Shown here piece by piece: positions 33,578 to 45,609 of a DNA stretch of 64,000 nucleotides. Numbering within the stretch: position 1 is the stretch's first letter; every line of letters starts with the position of its first letter. Origin of the DNA: Uloborus plumipes (taxonomy: Eukaryota > Arthropoda > Arachnida > Araneae > Uloboridae); NCBI GenBank assembly GCA_038373865.1, contig JAXGGA010001037.1, positions 62,001 through 126,000 on the forward strand. Reading direction: 5' to 3'. The notes below the pieces were generated by a model. The model searched no databases. It saw only the letters and a list, made by a program, of their open reading frames with translations, and was not told the origin of the DNA. Made by a program: the position numbers and the translations under genes.

Positions 33578-34135
33578 CAGTGAACTCTCACTTTTACACC
33601 GCCTCATTTATGCGCCTTTTTCACTTATACGACGATTTTCAATAGTCCCAGCACATTTCATATCAAAATAATGACATTATAAATCGTTTATGCGTCGCTC
33701 TAAAGATAAATATTTCACTTATGCGCCGAATTTTCCGTAAAATGTAAACAAAAAAAAATATTTTATTTAAAAAATAAGCATTTTTCTTCATTTTCCCCTT
33801 TAATCCCTCGCCTATTGGTCACGGAAGGCATTTTTTCCGCATGAACTAGAGTTCGGAGAGGAACAATTACCTATTATGGATCGTTTTAAAAGGAGCAGTT
33901 TGTAATTAGGTATGCAACATTTTTTTCTCTTTCTCACTGTAGGTACGTTCCGACAGTAATTTCCAAACCGTAGTAATATATTCCTTGTCTATAGAAACAT
34001 TCTTATTCATTCTCTCATTAGAACCTATGTTTCGTTTTAGTCCTTTAAATAGGCTTGTTCACTTATACTTCTCTCTCACTTATGCGCCTTTTTCTGTTGG
34101 TGCCTTAGGCCGGCGCATAAGGTGAGAGTTCACTG
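33578..34135. mobile_element. 558-bp pogo-type MITE, CAGTGAACTCTCAC ends
   Basis: The termini CAGTGAACTCTCAC and GTGAGAGTTCACTG are exact complements, and TA flanks both (33576-33577, 34136-34137). Repeated sub-terminal TTTATGCGCC, TTATGCGTCG and TTATGCGCCGAA words mirror GGCGCATAAG at the right end. There is no transposase coding sequence. Confidence 0.92.
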
Positions 34136-34412
34136 TATTTATTCTATGTCCAAGAATTAATCTAAAAGAAACGTATTTACATAATAACAGAACATAACAT
34201 ACAGCTTACTAGATAACCAACTTAGAATTCTTTGCAAAACGTAGATCGTCGACTGTTTAAATACAATTCAGCGAAGCAAAAATTTGCATACAGTTAAATC
34301 AAATCAAACCGTATAGCCAATTTACGACAGAAAATGAAAATTCCAACAAAAAAGAAAAGAGAGAAAGGAAAAATCACTCATTGAAATTAATTTTTATTAT
34401 GTGGATGATAAA
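34136..34412. other. Unannotated gap
   Basis: AT-rich sequence with no gene or element ends, between two pogo-type MITEs. Confidence 0.4.
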
Positions 34413-34414
34413 TA

Positions 34415-34691
34415 CAGTAAGCTCCTGATTATCAGCGAGTTTTTCACACTTCTGTTTTCATTTTTTACGGTGATTTTGAATGTATTATTGTTCAATTTTA
34501 ACAGTTTAAGGTATTTTTTTGCATTAATGGTATTGTTTTTAGCTATAATTTAAATGTATATGTGAGTGTTATTAAATTTTTTTTTTAGTATCGTATACAC
34601 TAGCGTTGTTGTTTAAAACCTAGTATTCCTATTATCCGCGGTATTCGCTTATCCGTGGTTACCTATTCCACGGATAATTGGGAGTTTACTG
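34415..34691. mobile_element. 277-bp pogo-type MITE, CAGTAAGCTCCTGATTATC ends
   Basis: The element begins CAGTAAGCTCCTGATTATC and ends GGATAATTGGGAGTTTACTG. The flanks are TA on the left and TT on the right, a decayed TA pair. Sub-terminal TTATCCGCGG, GCTTATCCGTGG and CCACGGATAA words are the usual pogo-like TTATCCG boxes. Confidence 0.85.
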
Positions 34692-34794
34692 TTTAGTAAA
34701 TCAGCAGCACAGAAAGTACTACAATAGTTGAAAATGCGGAACTTCGGTAAGTTAGCATCCGCTTTTTGTGGTCCCTTGGGGTGTCGAGTTAATG

Positions 34795-35385
34795 CACTGT
34801 AAAAAATTCATGAAAGTTTTATGGTAAATATTACTGTAAAAAGTAGAATTTACAGTACAGACAAATTTTTGCAGTAAATTATATCCCCAGAAAAAAGTAG
34901 CGATTTCTGCGCCAATTGATACTTCACGCGACCTACTGTGCTCTGTAGATAAAAACACCCCATTTCTGTTCACCTCATACATCTGATTTGATGTGATGGA
35001 TAGCAATTGAAAATAGGGACCCGGGGTCTATTCTTGCTGCTGGCCAGGGCCTGATTAAGATATCACGGGGCCCAAGGCCAAATACTTTTTTTGGGCCCCC
35101 CCCCCCCATACTGAATCTTTTCAATTTTAAGCATGGGCTAAAATAAATTTAGGCATTGACCAGAATAATTTTAGCCATTTGGGGGCCCCTAAATTGTGGG
35201 GGCCCTAAGCCGCGGCCTAGTTGGCCTATTCAGTAATCAGGCCCTGCTGCTGGCATCTAGCGCTTTTTAACTCCTTTTTTCTCTACCGTAAAATTTTACA
35301 GTAAAGTAGGATTTTACGGTAAAAGTTACTGGCAACATTCATGCTTGTAACTTTTATACCGTAACATTTCAGGAACATTTTTAAG
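34795..35385. repeat. TACAGT/TACGGTAA-rich old element with a nested hAT MITE
   Basis: CACTGTAAAAAATTCATG, ATTACTGTAAAAAG and ATTTACAGTACAG on the left correspond to CCGTAAAATTTTACAGTAAA, TTTTACGGTAAAAGTTACTG and ATACCGTAACATTTCAGG on the right. The same vocabulary builds the array at 44890-45600. Both places also have a TACTGGCA word followed by an AGGTTCC word. Limits are uncertain. The 202-bp hAT MITE 35045-35246 lies inside. Confidence 0.55.
35045..35246. mobile_element. 202-bp hAT MITE, CAGGGCCTGATTA ends
   Basis: The element begins CAGGGCCTGATTAAG, ends AGTAATCAGGCCCTG, and is flanked by a perfect 8-bp duplication CTGCTGGC (35037-35044, 35247-35254). The interior contains GGGGCCCAAGGCC and a C run of about 10. 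There is no coding sequence. Confidence 0.95.
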
Positions 35386-35389
35386 TGCG

Positions 35390-36565
35390 AGGTTCCACTG
35401 CATTGTCATAAAGGAGTTGATTTAGCATTTTCAACCAACAGTTTTCAATTAGGGATGTAAACGATGTTTAAAAAATTAATAATTCAGAAAAACCCTTGTG
35501 TCGGAAACAAAGGGAATGCCGCTGCCGTAATCTCATCCACACGCGAGCCCATTGTTCGCGCCAAATCTCCAGGAGTCTCGGCGCCCAGATTCTCGGAAGT
35601 TTTATCACCCGTTAATGATATACTTTCCTCGCTTTCTAATAAGAGGAATGAACGAGCCAAGAGGAATTGATTATGAGAGCTTATTTGTGAACTAATGCAA
35701 TGTCCCAGAAGTCTTTTACTTTTTTATGATCCTTGTATTCAGTGTGTTCCTTACAAAGTAGCACGAAGGAACATGGGAAATTATGGTGAGAAAAAGATCT
35801 GTGGCTGTCAATGTTGAAAGAAATAGGAAGTTGTCCCATGTTCGTGAACAACATAAGGTCTGATTAACTCAAAAAAAAAAAATGAAGAAACACTCATTTC
35901 ATCCTTATAGCCTTGGCTTAGGGGCGTTAACTTACTTCTTTATACTCCTAAAGTGGTGTATAGCAAACAAAAATGAAGAAATTAGAATCCTATTTTATGT
36001 GTTTTTTTTTGCCTCAAGTTCTACCAGAAGTTCTTGAAATCAGTTTTGATTAATTTTGTCTTTTGTGCAAACGAGTGCGCGAGGTGTTTATAACATCAAA
36101 TGTACAGTCTAGGGAATGTCCACCTATAAAACATACAAACAGGAAAATTTGGAGATTTCCTATAGATTTCTCAGCTTTCAAAACTTTCTTTTTTCTTTTC
36201 TTTTCTTTGTGATTAAATTATAAAAGTAAATTTTTCAACGATGCTATCAGTTGTGCATTAAGTGGCTGGAGTTTGAAGGCATACTAGTGGTTCGCTTGTT
36301 TAAATGTCTGTAACAGAGTGATCATTTGCCATTGTCTTTAGCAACAAAGATAACTTGGACAGGATAGTATCACCTATCAGAATAAATGCTTACAAATCTT
36401 TCTGGCGATTTAATCTTTTTCAGACCCCGTGCTTGAATTATGCTGAATTGCAATTCAAGAGACTGTAAATAAGTTTAAAACTTTTTTTTTTCAGCATGAA
36501 CGAAATATTTTCTTTTCTTTTTCTTTTTTGTTCTTGACTCCTCAGCATAGTATCCATAAAACCTA
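35390..36565. other. Unannotated stretch
   Basis: A 68-codon frame at 35464-35670 (plus) has a less AT-rich composition, but no start context or family match convinces me. TTTTCTTTTCTTTTC-type runs lie near 36189-36210. No element ends were found. Confidence 0.35.
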
Positions 36566-36569
36566 TATG

Positions 36570-36785
36570 GAATCTAGTAGCTCCGAGGAAAAAGCTTCTC
36601 TTCGAATGCCGTAGGTCGTGTGTTCGGTCCGCACCGGAGCCAGGGTGTAATTTCCACTTTTTGTGCTGCAAATCTTTCGTGTGTTGTGTTATGTGTAAAA
36701 AAAGAAGTCCAACTTCTCGAGGCGATGGTACTTCAAAGCGTCATAGTGATCAATAATAATTACGACACGACAACAACAATAACAA
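36570..36785 (+). repeat. tRNA-derived SINE-like repeat
   Basis: TAGCTCCGAGG (36578-36588) resembles the polymerase III A box, and TGTTCGGTCC (36621-36630) the B box, about 40 bases apart as in tRNA genes. The following GCACCGGAGCCA looks like the 3' side of a tRNA acceptor stem. The complement can be read as GSGADRTHDLRHS, a spurious peptide that tRNA-derived SINEs often give. A tail with ACAACAACAATAACAAC follows near 36768. The cloverleaf is too decayed for a working tRNA, and the 3' limit is approximate. Confidence 0.6.
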
Positions 36786-37461
36786 CATCCGTATGTCCTA
36801 GTCCAAGGTGTTCTAATAGGTTTCAGAAGAAGAAGAAAGCACTTAGTATGCTAGATATGGAAGAGGATAATTTCGCAATCAGAAAAAGTTCAATAGGGAG
36901 ATAAAGAGAAATAGTGGGAGATAAAATCCAGTATACAAGGGGAATAGCAAAAAAAGGGTTTGTGGCCAAGTTAACCCAAAACCATTGGTTATAGGGAATA
37001 TCGCCAATCGTGGTATGGAATTTTATCTACACTTAAAGCTATTATGGCCAAAACTCCCCTCCTAACATCCGTCTGAAGGTACCCGCTGCCCAAGTGCAGG
37101 AGGTTTTCGGTGGAAAAATAAATCACATGAGAGATTAGCCAAACAAGGCAGAGCAAAGTATTCACCTCATGAAGCGGAAAATACATCAACTACTTCCAGA
37201 CTTAAAAGTGTAGCGTGCCATACGGATAAGGCACACATTAAAACAAACACGCAGACCAATTTGTAGTATATAGATGAGAGAACAAAAAGGAGAGAGGGGA
37301 AGACGCGTTTTCAGCGAGGTATTCCATGCGTGATGCTCTGACGTCATCACTGTGATGCAAGACTGCCAAGATTTTCTCCCACGGTGATGTTGACCCTGAC
37401 ATTTTTTTTAACTATATGCTTCTTAAGCCTTCGCATGCATAAGGGGCATAAATATGGATCT
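36786..37461. other. Unannotated stretch
   Basis: No gene is recognised. A short patch near 37331-37378 (GATGCTCTGACGTCATCACT) holds a CRE-like TGACGTCA core but nothing else suggests a promoter. Confidence 0.35.
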
Positions 37462-38412
37462 GTGAGAGAGTGGTACCTAATACTGTATACGTTCATGGTC
37501 ACTTGGGAATCGAGGCTTTTATCCTCTGTGAAAGTTTATTGCAGTTTAATATCCGCTGTCATAAAGTTCCCACATGTGATTTTCTTCTGCGTAATCTGAA
37601 GGCATTAATTGTTTGCACTCTTTTATTCGTTTTGCAATGAACCACACGTAACGCTAGGTGTTGCCGAACTTTGGGAGAGTCTCTATTTGCTGCAGTTTGC
37701 AGAATTTCGAATTAGAATGTCTCGGAACTCAAGTTTAACAAGGCATGTATCAAACACAGCATCAGACGTAGAATGAGGAGACAATTCATTTTTGCGCAAT
37801 CTCGAAGAATGTTGAATATTAATTCTTTAAGATGGGTTCCTGATACTGTACGGTCATGGTCACTCGGGAATTGAGGCTTTTATCCTCTGAAAGTTTATTG
37901 CAGTTTAATATCCGCTGTCATAAAGTTCCCACATGTAGATTTCTTCTGTGTAATCTGAAGGCATTAATTGTTTGCACTCTTTTATTCGTTTTGCAATGAA
38001 CCACATGGAACGGTAGATGTTGCCGAACTTTATAAGGGTCGCAATTTCGGCTTCTGTTTGCAGAATTTCGAAATAGAATGTCTTGGAACTCAAGTTTAAC
38101 GACGTCATGTACCAAACATAGCTTCAGACATTATAGACTGTGGAGACATTCTGTTTTTGTCCAATCTTGGAGAAGGTTGGATTTTAATTCTGTGAGAGGG
38201 GTTCCATCCTAATACTGAACGTTCTTCGTCCTTTGGGAATAGGGGCTTTTATCCTCTGTTAAAGTATATTTCTGTTTAATATCCTCTGTGTTAAAGTGTC
38301 CACAAGTGACTTCTTCTGCACAATTTAAAGGCATACAAATTCTTTTATACGTTTTTCAATGAACCATCCGTAGTGCTACGTATTATCAAAATTTAAGAAA
38401 TTTTCAATTTGC
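37462..38412. repeat. Three tandem units of about 365 bp
   Basis: A block with TTCATGGTCACTTGGGAATC, GGCTTTTATCCTCTG, GTTTAATATCCGCTGTCATA and GAAGGCATTAATTGTTTGCA occurs three times. The TTCATGG-type anchor falls at 37492, 37853 and 38222, so the spacing is 361 and 369 bp. The first two units are closer to each other than to the third. The third is cut short at about 38412, where a CAGGGGCGCC-family fragment begins. The frames inside are not genes. Confidence 0.9.
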
Positions 38413-38500
38413 TGCAGACAGGGGCGCCCACAACTAAAATTTTTGGGAGGACTGTTATTCTCAATTTGTCATATGGAACTCCAAATTGGGCGGCCAAATT
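38413..38500. repeat. Terminal fragment of the CAGGGGCGCC hAT-MITE family
   Basis: CAGGGGCGCCCACAACTAAA, followed by ATTTTTGGGAGG and TTCTCAATTTGTCATATGG, matches the end of the family seen at 26167-26608. The rest of the element is absent, so this is a truncated copy abutting the 365-bp trimer. Confidence 0.7.
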
Positions 38501-38696
38501 GAAAAGACTCCTCCACAAGGTGATTGCATAAAACTATCTTCTAGCTAATGAATAGTGAATGCATTAAAAATCAAACTGATATTTCTTGTACACTGGTTCA
38601 AGAGTCCTTACAAAATGGAGCGTGCCTTAAGATTATGCTGATTCTGATTTTTTCAAAACTAATTTGGTACTGCTTTCAAGAGGAACTGCTTGATTA

Positions 38697-40003
38697 GGGG
38701 AGACTGGGTACGGTTGTGACAATTTTCATTTGCTCCCCTATAGATCCCTTAGCAATGCCTGTGAGCTGGTTTAAAGTTGTTTTTATGTTAAAGTGTTTAT
38801 TTGCCTGCTTATAAACACTAAAATTTTCTCCCTAAGTACAATAGTTAACTCACAGGACCAAATTAAACAAAAAAGGAAAACATGTCACAACCGACCCCGC
38901 CCCAGGGGCGGTTGTGACAGTGCTTGGGGTCAGTTGTGACAAGTTCAAAAATACAGCAAAACAGTCTAGATCACTTTTAATTTCAAGTAATATTAAACGT
39001 AATTCAACATAACCTTCATCTGGGAAAGTTTAACATTTAACAATGTGTCTCGTTCAGTTGAAGTAGCCTTATACCAAGTTTTACAAAAATATCAGGTTTT
39101 TGGAATTTCGTAACGTCTGTTTTGGCAACATTATGCACATCCTGTGGGTCATAACCGTGTCTGTTCATAACAATTCTCAAGTATCAAAGAGAGATTTCAC
39201 ATTTATTTGTTTTATTGAAGCTTGTTACTCTTGAAAGGCTAGTTGCATGAGCTACTCGAACAGACGTGAAACATTTCTATTCATAAATGAACGGGACCAT
39301 TTGTCATATCTGCTTTCAGCGTATATGTAAGCTCAAAAGCACTTTATTATGAGCAATATAACCTATACACACGTTGTTTTCATTGTGACAGCGCCGGCCG
39401 GCTCCATCGCGTTTACGAATGAATGTTTCGTAGCAAAGACTTACGATTGACGTTGCATTTCCAAAGCTGTCCGAAAGAAAAAAAAAGTTTCACTTCTTTA
39501 TAAGCTTTTTTATATTTCATTAGGTCACACTGCCCTATTTCTGTCTTCTCCAAGCGTATTATGGGCATCAAATATGGTAAAAACATGTTTTACTCGTGTC
39601 ACAACCGTCCCCACGCAATTTGTCACAACCGACCCCAACCCACTACTTTTGAAAACAGCAATCGCCATGGCAATACAAAATATCCTACATAAAAAGTAAT
39701 CACTGCTATTTCACTATTAAGGTTCACTACTAATGGGGAGAAAACTTTCATTTCTCTATCTGTACCCATTCAACAGGAATTACTAAAAGACATCGAACAA
39801 AAAAACTTACTTTTGACTGTTAAAAAGTAACCGACCCCTCTGCTAGCGTTAATGTCGCTCGATGGCTACCGCAATGCTTTGACACACATTCAGACAAACA
39901 TGCTGATACTCTCTCTCTTTGCTTCAACCAGGTATTAATTATGGTTTAGCTAATATGACGACTGTCACAACCGCCCCGCGTCACAACCGTCCCCAGTCTC
40001 CCC
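38697..40003. mobile_element. 1307-bp TA-flanked element with GGGGAGACTGGG ends
   Basis: GGGGAGACTGGGTACGGTTG at the left mirrors CGTCCCCAGTCTCCCC at the right, with TA on both sides (38695-38696, 40004-40005). Sub-terminal repeats of GTTGTGAC and GTCACAACCG words recur near both ends (38881-38942, 39595-39635, 39964-39990). No transposase is detected, so it is non-autonomous. The superfamily is uncertain; TA suggests mariner-like. Confidence 0.85.
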
Positions 40004-40114
40004 TACTAAATGTTGTTAGCTGATTTCACATCACAAAATAATAAAATCAACAGTATCAATCAATGCAAAATTATTGAAATGCAGCACCTAATTTCGGGCG
40101 GTGGTAGAATTTTA

Positions 40115-40693
40115 CAGGGTGACAGAAAATAACGTGGACACACGTGCTACATTATAACTTTATAACTTTTATGCTAATAAAAATATTGCAACTAAACTTC
40201 AAAATAAGGATGAATACAACATTTCGTCTAAAATATTTAAATGTTTTCAAAGTGGCTACCTTTAGCTTTAATGCAGAGCTTTAAACGTGTCACAAAATTT
40301 TGGGGAATGGTCCACAACTCACTTTTACTGATTTTTTATCCCATTCCTTACCTACGGAATTTTTTCGAGATGCCAAAGCTGAATGAAGTTTAGCTCACAC
40401 CCTTGTCTCCATGATGAACCAATCAGAACAAAAAATGTTGGCATCTCTAAAAAATACCTTATGTAAGGAATGGGATAAAATATCAATAAGAGTGAGTAAA
40501 ACAGCCCATAGCCGAAAATTTTATGACACGTTTAAAGCTCTGTATTAAGGCTAAATGTAGCCACTTGGAAAACGTTTAAATATATTAGAGGTAATGTTGT
40601 ATTCATCCTTATTTTGAAGTTTGGTCGCAATATTTTCATTTACATAAAAGTTATAATGTAGCCTGGGTTTCCAAGTTATTTCTTGTTACAATG
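40115..40693. mobile_element. 579-bp palindromic element with CAGGGTGACAG end
   Basis: The left half (GCTACATTATAACTTTATAA; CAACTAAACTTCAAAATAAG; TTAAACGTGTCACAAAATTT) is mirrored in the right half down to GTTATTTCTTGTTACAATG. TA flanks both ends (40113-40114, 40694-40695). The arms pair over about 250 bp with a mismatch-rich outer end. The short middle contains mirrored ATCCCATTCCTTACCTACGG and TATGTAAGGAATGGGAT words. Confidence 0.8.
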
Positions 40694-40695
40694 TA

Positions 40696-43600
40696 TTTAT
40701 CTTGATCAGTCAAAAACTCTTATTGTCATCAATCCCTCCCTCTGTCTTGGAGAGTTACAGAGTCATGGACATCTTCCCTGTGCTATTTTTATCATCTCGG
40801 GAGAGTCTCAGAGGCGGGAGAAATGGATTGACCCCAGCCATCCCGATAGCGCTAATGCACTTAGCCCTACCCAGCTTGTCAATACCGCATGGGCTAATCA
40901 TTCGGGATATTAGCCAAAAGCTGTCTGTCGCCCCACCATCCTTTTGCGAAACTTCACTCTCGGCGCCGTCGTCGTGAGAAAGGGAGCTAGCTGCATCTCT
41001 CATTTCTGATCGCTGTGCTTTTCAACTCTGCACTTCAATTCCGTGGATAGTAAAATGTTTCTAATAAAGTAGGTGTTGATGGCGATTCCATTTTGAAAAA
41101 AAAAAAAAAAAACATCGATTGCGCTGCACAAAAAACCTGCAGAGGCTCTAAAATATCAAATAATTGTTTCGTTGCATGAATTTTGAAGAACACGGACTCT
41201 ACTTCTATAAAATACAATTAAATAATACGGTTAAATTTTGAAGATTTCCAAAAACAGTATTCATATGATGGTATTTTAGTTCCATAACGAACGTATCTTA
41301 CGAGACATGACCGTTGCGAAGGAAATGTCATTATTTCAATATATTTCCTGCAAATCTTCAAAATGTAACTGTATTATATGGTAGTAAGGACCATGTTTTT
41401 CATCAAGTTCTTGAAATAAAACAAAAATTTAACATGTCATTTTGAAATGTCAACATGTTGTTAACATGTTGACATTTCTAGTCTTTGTATGTTGTTTTGT
41501 GAAACACTGATACATCGATTACCGTGAAATTCTCCATAGGACTAGTCGACTAGAGGTGGATTAAAGTAGCCGTAAAATGTATAAGAATACAAATGTCAAT
41601 AAATCTGGTTCGGGACTTGGTCCAGGGCGGGTTCTCAACCTTTCAGGATCTGCGCTTTAATTTGTATATTAGTGTAAGGTCACTTGCTATCTATAACATT
41701 TGTGAATAACTATAAAATCTTTTAAAAAAAAAAAGGATTGGGTTGTTATGGCTCAACGAGGAATAGGATTTACTTATCACAGCCAGTAATTAAATGAAAA
41801 TCGCCAGTTTTGGTCAAGATGAAGGACTCGACGTTTCTCTATTGCTTCTTTATGCAAAGTTGATAAGAAGGATTTTCGACAAAACTTACATTAAAGAAAT
41901 ATTCCTCCATTACCTGGTTAAAAACAAGAGTATTTTCATAATGATGACCTTTTTTTTTCCCACGTTTGTAATTATGCTGTTAAACGACATCCCCCTCCAC
42001 AACTAGACTACAAATTAGTGAGATAACTTAAAAACTTTGTGCAGTAGTTCGTTAATTATACCAGGTTTCTTCACACAGGCTTTTCAACTAACAAATTGCA
42101 TACTTTGTAATGATTTCCTCTTATTAAAATAAAAATTTGTTGCTTATGAGTTTAATTTAAAAAAATTTAAAAAAAAAAAAGTACGTAAAGTTGAAAAGCA
42201 TGTTGGTGCATAAACTCTCGCAGCTTCGCTTCTACTAACAATGAAGTCGTTGAACATAAAAAAGCAATTACGTTTTAAAATGTATGCAAAGTACTTAGAT
42301 ATCACCATGTTTAAAAATAAGGAGATTAATTCTCTTCCCTCTGTTTCGAAAATAAAAGTAGTTGTTCGTTTCGACAGTGAAAAACAGCTTTAAGTATTTT
42401 GCTCTTGCGGAAAGTTTGCAAGCAAATTAACTTGAATCACGATTATAATAAAAATCACAGAACAGAACAAACGGAGAAAGAAAAAAAAATAGAAGAGAAA
42501 TTTAATGGTCGCTTTCAAACATCCACATTAGCAAAAAGGGGAAAACAAGAAAAATGGAAATTCGTTAACCTAACATTTAAAAGTAGAAACAAGCAGTGCG
42601 TTAATCTAGGCGTAAAGCACTCTCAAACCCATTAAAAGCAAAACAAACAACTGCGATTCTTAAGAGCGCAAACGAAAGAAAAAAGAAATAAAAACAAAAC
42701 TAGAAAACAAATTGTTCTACGAGCTTTACGTTTCAACACACAAGTTTCTATTTTCATTTATACTCCTAATCAGCTCTCAACCGAATTGGAATGAATGAAA
42801 AAATAACTGGCAAAAAGAGAGCGAGAGAGAGAGAGAAAAAGAGGGGGAACAAACAAATTTGAATACTAATTAAACGGTGAGAAAAAAAAACGCTCATCCA
42901 ATTACAAAATTTTAACCGGTTTCTTTCTCGGGGAGCAAAAACGCGGGAAAAAATTAAACCTGGAACTTCTTTCCGGATTGCATCATTTTCCCCTTCCTTG
43001 ATGGAGTTGGAAATAAAGAATTGAATGAGTGGAGTTGAGGTGTAGGCCCCCTTCTCTCTCTCTCTGGAAATTAGATAATGTTCTCTTGACGTGCGGAGGT
43101 GTAACGCAATATCACATTCTTCTTTGCAGGAGGCAGGGTGTTCGTGTTGCACTCTATACACGCTCAGTATCTTTAAGTTTTGCATGGAGATAAAAAGAAT
43201 GAAGAAAATGTTCCAGTGGGGAGAAAGCATTCGAACATTTTTCTCTCGGAGATTAATTTTAGTCCGTTCGCTTTGCGTGTATTTCTTTGTTGCCCTCTTT
43301 TTAGACATTGTATATGATGGCGGGTTTGTAAAAAAAAAAAGTAACAGCATCCGCTGAAAACGAAGAATACCAATTTTAGAGGATGGACTCTGAGAATATA
43401 TGGACTGCGCAACCGGACTGGAACTTTAATTTAGACATTTCATTCAGATCAGAGTCAAAAGATTTTTCATTTCTAGAGTTGGGAAAAAATTCTTATATTT
43501 TAAGGTCCTTTTTAAAGCAGTTATTCCGAAAAATGAAAGAACGAGTATGCTCTATAAAATATTTCTTTTCATTTTCAGAAATTCAAAGATTGAAGGGTTT

Positions 43601-43895
43601 TTTTTTTCACTGAATTTGGACCTTGTGATTTCATTTTTGTATTTTAGACAATGGAACCATGCCTAGTAGTAGGATATTTTTCAACAAAAACATCTAAATA
43701 AAAAGGTCAAAATCAAAGAATAGTCTACAAGATAAATCGACTTTTCATTAATCTTAAAAACTAAATGGGCACCTAGACATAATTAAAAATAAGATACTAA
43801 TGCAAGTAACATGTTATTGGTAGACTGTATCCCAGGAAATATGGACCAAATCTTTGCGAACTAAAATTTGGGTTTTTCTTTTGTCTTTGAAAATA
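40696..43895. other. Long stretch without recognisable genes
   Basis: No conserved protein is seen. The frames at 40683-41003 are antisense to one another and unrecognised. The 42766-43350 minus frame (194 codons) is rich in F, S, L and R, is built partly on GAGAGA/TTTCTC simple sequence near 42818-42845 and 43050-43065, and shows no domain. I do not call it a gene. An AACATGTTGACATTTC inverted word pair lies near 41446-41478. A and C/T runs are common. Confidence 0.35.
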
Positions 43896-43899
43896 TTAG

Positions 43900-44588
43900 T
43901 CTTTTTTTTTTTTTTTGCTTCTGGAGAACAATGAGAGATTTGGCTAAATTTTTAAATGGACGTGTATTTTACTGTACATTTTGGCGCAGTTATGTTAGGT
44001 TTTTCATCATAGTTTCATTTGGAAATGAAGCCTGATTATAAAGATTTCGTAACAATCATAATCTTTTTTTTTTTTTTTTTAAGAAACCTATTTTTACTTT
44101 TTAGAATACTTAACTAAACTCCCTGCACAAAATTCAGGATGCTGTTAATGACAAAGATATTTGTAAAATATTTTAAATAGATTTCACATGGAAATGAGGT
44201 TGATACAGAAAAATAAGATATTTTATAATGCATAAAATAGTAAATTAAAATTTTCCCTTTTCAAGAAAACCTATTTTGCTAAAATTACTGAATAAAATTC
44301 ATCATGGTATTAATGACAAAGATATTTGTAATATGTTTTCAACTAATTTCACATCTAAATGTATAGTTGTGTAGAAAAATATATATAACAGGACATTAGC
44401 AAACAACAAATGTTTAAAATTTAAAAAAGAAAAAGTAAAAGAACACCAATTTCAACTTATTGGAACACTTATTTTACTGAAATCACGAAGCAAATTTCCT
44501 GCTGCTATTAGTGGCTAACAGTTTCGTAATATCTTGTAAACAGCAAATATTGAAAGTTAAAAATAATAAATAACTAAACTAAACAAAA

Positions 44589-44620
<32 letters not shown>

Positions 44621-44800
44621 TCAAGAACAACCGAAAATCATTTTTTCCTTCTCCTTTTTGAGGGCTTGTTTCACAGAAATCACTGAATAAAATTCCTACT
44701 TCTGTTCTAGACAAAGATTTTTCTAATATATTTTCCGTTGATTTTTCAGGACAATGTAGTAGGCATAGAAAATAATAAGATATTAGTAAAAAAAAAAAGA
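43900..44800. repeat. Decayed tandem array, period about 190 bp
   Basis: Anchors resembling CCTATTTTGCTAAAATTACTG occur at about 44088, 44269, 44467 and 44665, and an earlier, weaker unit begins near 43900. Each is followed by AATAAAATTC, GACAAAGATATTTGTAATAT and ATTTCACATGGAAATG-like blocks. Spacing is about 181, 198 and 198 bp. The units have diverged strongly, so the array is old. Confidence 0.72.
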
Positions 44801-45102
44801 AAAACTCGGCTACATCTTTTTGATCCTACCCAGCAGAAACCGGACTTATTTTATCCGAAGAGAAATCTCTCTTTCTCAGAGGATAACTCGCTGAAGTACT
44901 AGCGAGTGTCTGTAAAATAAACAGTAACAAACTGTATAACTAGTAATTTTACAGTTTCTTACTCTAAAGTTAGAAATTTTACAGTTTATTGCCGTAAAAT
45001 GTAGTTGTATTATACTGTAAAAACATCAGTATAATACTGGCAGCAGAGGTTCCAGTTTAAAACTGCAAAATGTACGGTAATAAACTGTAAAATAAGTAAT
45101 TT

Positions 45103-45570
45103 CAGTTTAGCCCTGTAAAGTTAGCAATTTTACAACTTCTTATAGTAAAATGAGCAATTTTTACAATTTCAGTTTAGCCCTGTAAAGTTAGTAATTTTAC
45201 AGCTTCTTACAGTAAAATGAGCAATTTTTACAATTTCAGTTTAGCCCTGTAAAGTTAGCAATTTACAGCTTCTTACAGTAAAATGAGCAATTTTTACAAT
45301 TTCAGTTTAGCCCTGTAAAGTGAGCAATTTTACAGCTTCTCACAGTAAAATGAGCAATTTTTACAATTTCAGTTTAGCCCTGTAAAGTTAGCAATTTTAC
45401 AGCTTCTCACAGTAAAATGAGCAATTTTTACAATTTCAGTTTAGCCCTGTAAAGTTAGCAATTTTACAGCTTCTCACAGTAAAATGAGCAATTTTTACAA
45501 TTTCAGTTTAGCCCTGTCAAGTTAGCAATTTTACAGCTTCTTACAGTAAAATGAGCAATTTTTAAAGTTT
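45103..45570. repeat. Seven-unit 66-67-bp minisatellite
   Basis: Units starting CAGTTTAGCCCTGTAAAG lie at 45103, 45170, 45237, 45303, 45370, 45437 and 45504. Each contains TTAGCAATTTTACAGCTTCT and ACAGTAAAATGAGCAATTTT. One unit is 66 bp because a T is missing. TTACAGT and ACTGTAA words give every unit self-complementarity. The units differ at only a few positions, so expansion was recent or is being homogenised. Confidence 0.96.
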
Positions 45571-45609
45571 ATTACTATAAAATTAGCTGTATTATACTGT
45601 AAAAACAAC

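Noticed and set aside
35464..35670. 68-codon frame with balanced composition
   Set aside because: Too short, no recognised domain, and no splice or homology evidence to support an exon.
36575..36640. A functional tRNA gene
   Set aside because: A-box and B-box-like words are present, but the acceptor and anticodon stems do not pair well, so a SINE head is the better reading.
42766..43350. 194-codon open frame on the minus strand, the longest in the window
   Set aside because: The composition is driven by GAGAGA/TTTCTC simple sequence and A/T runs. I see no domain, splice support or family resemblance, and other frames overlap it.
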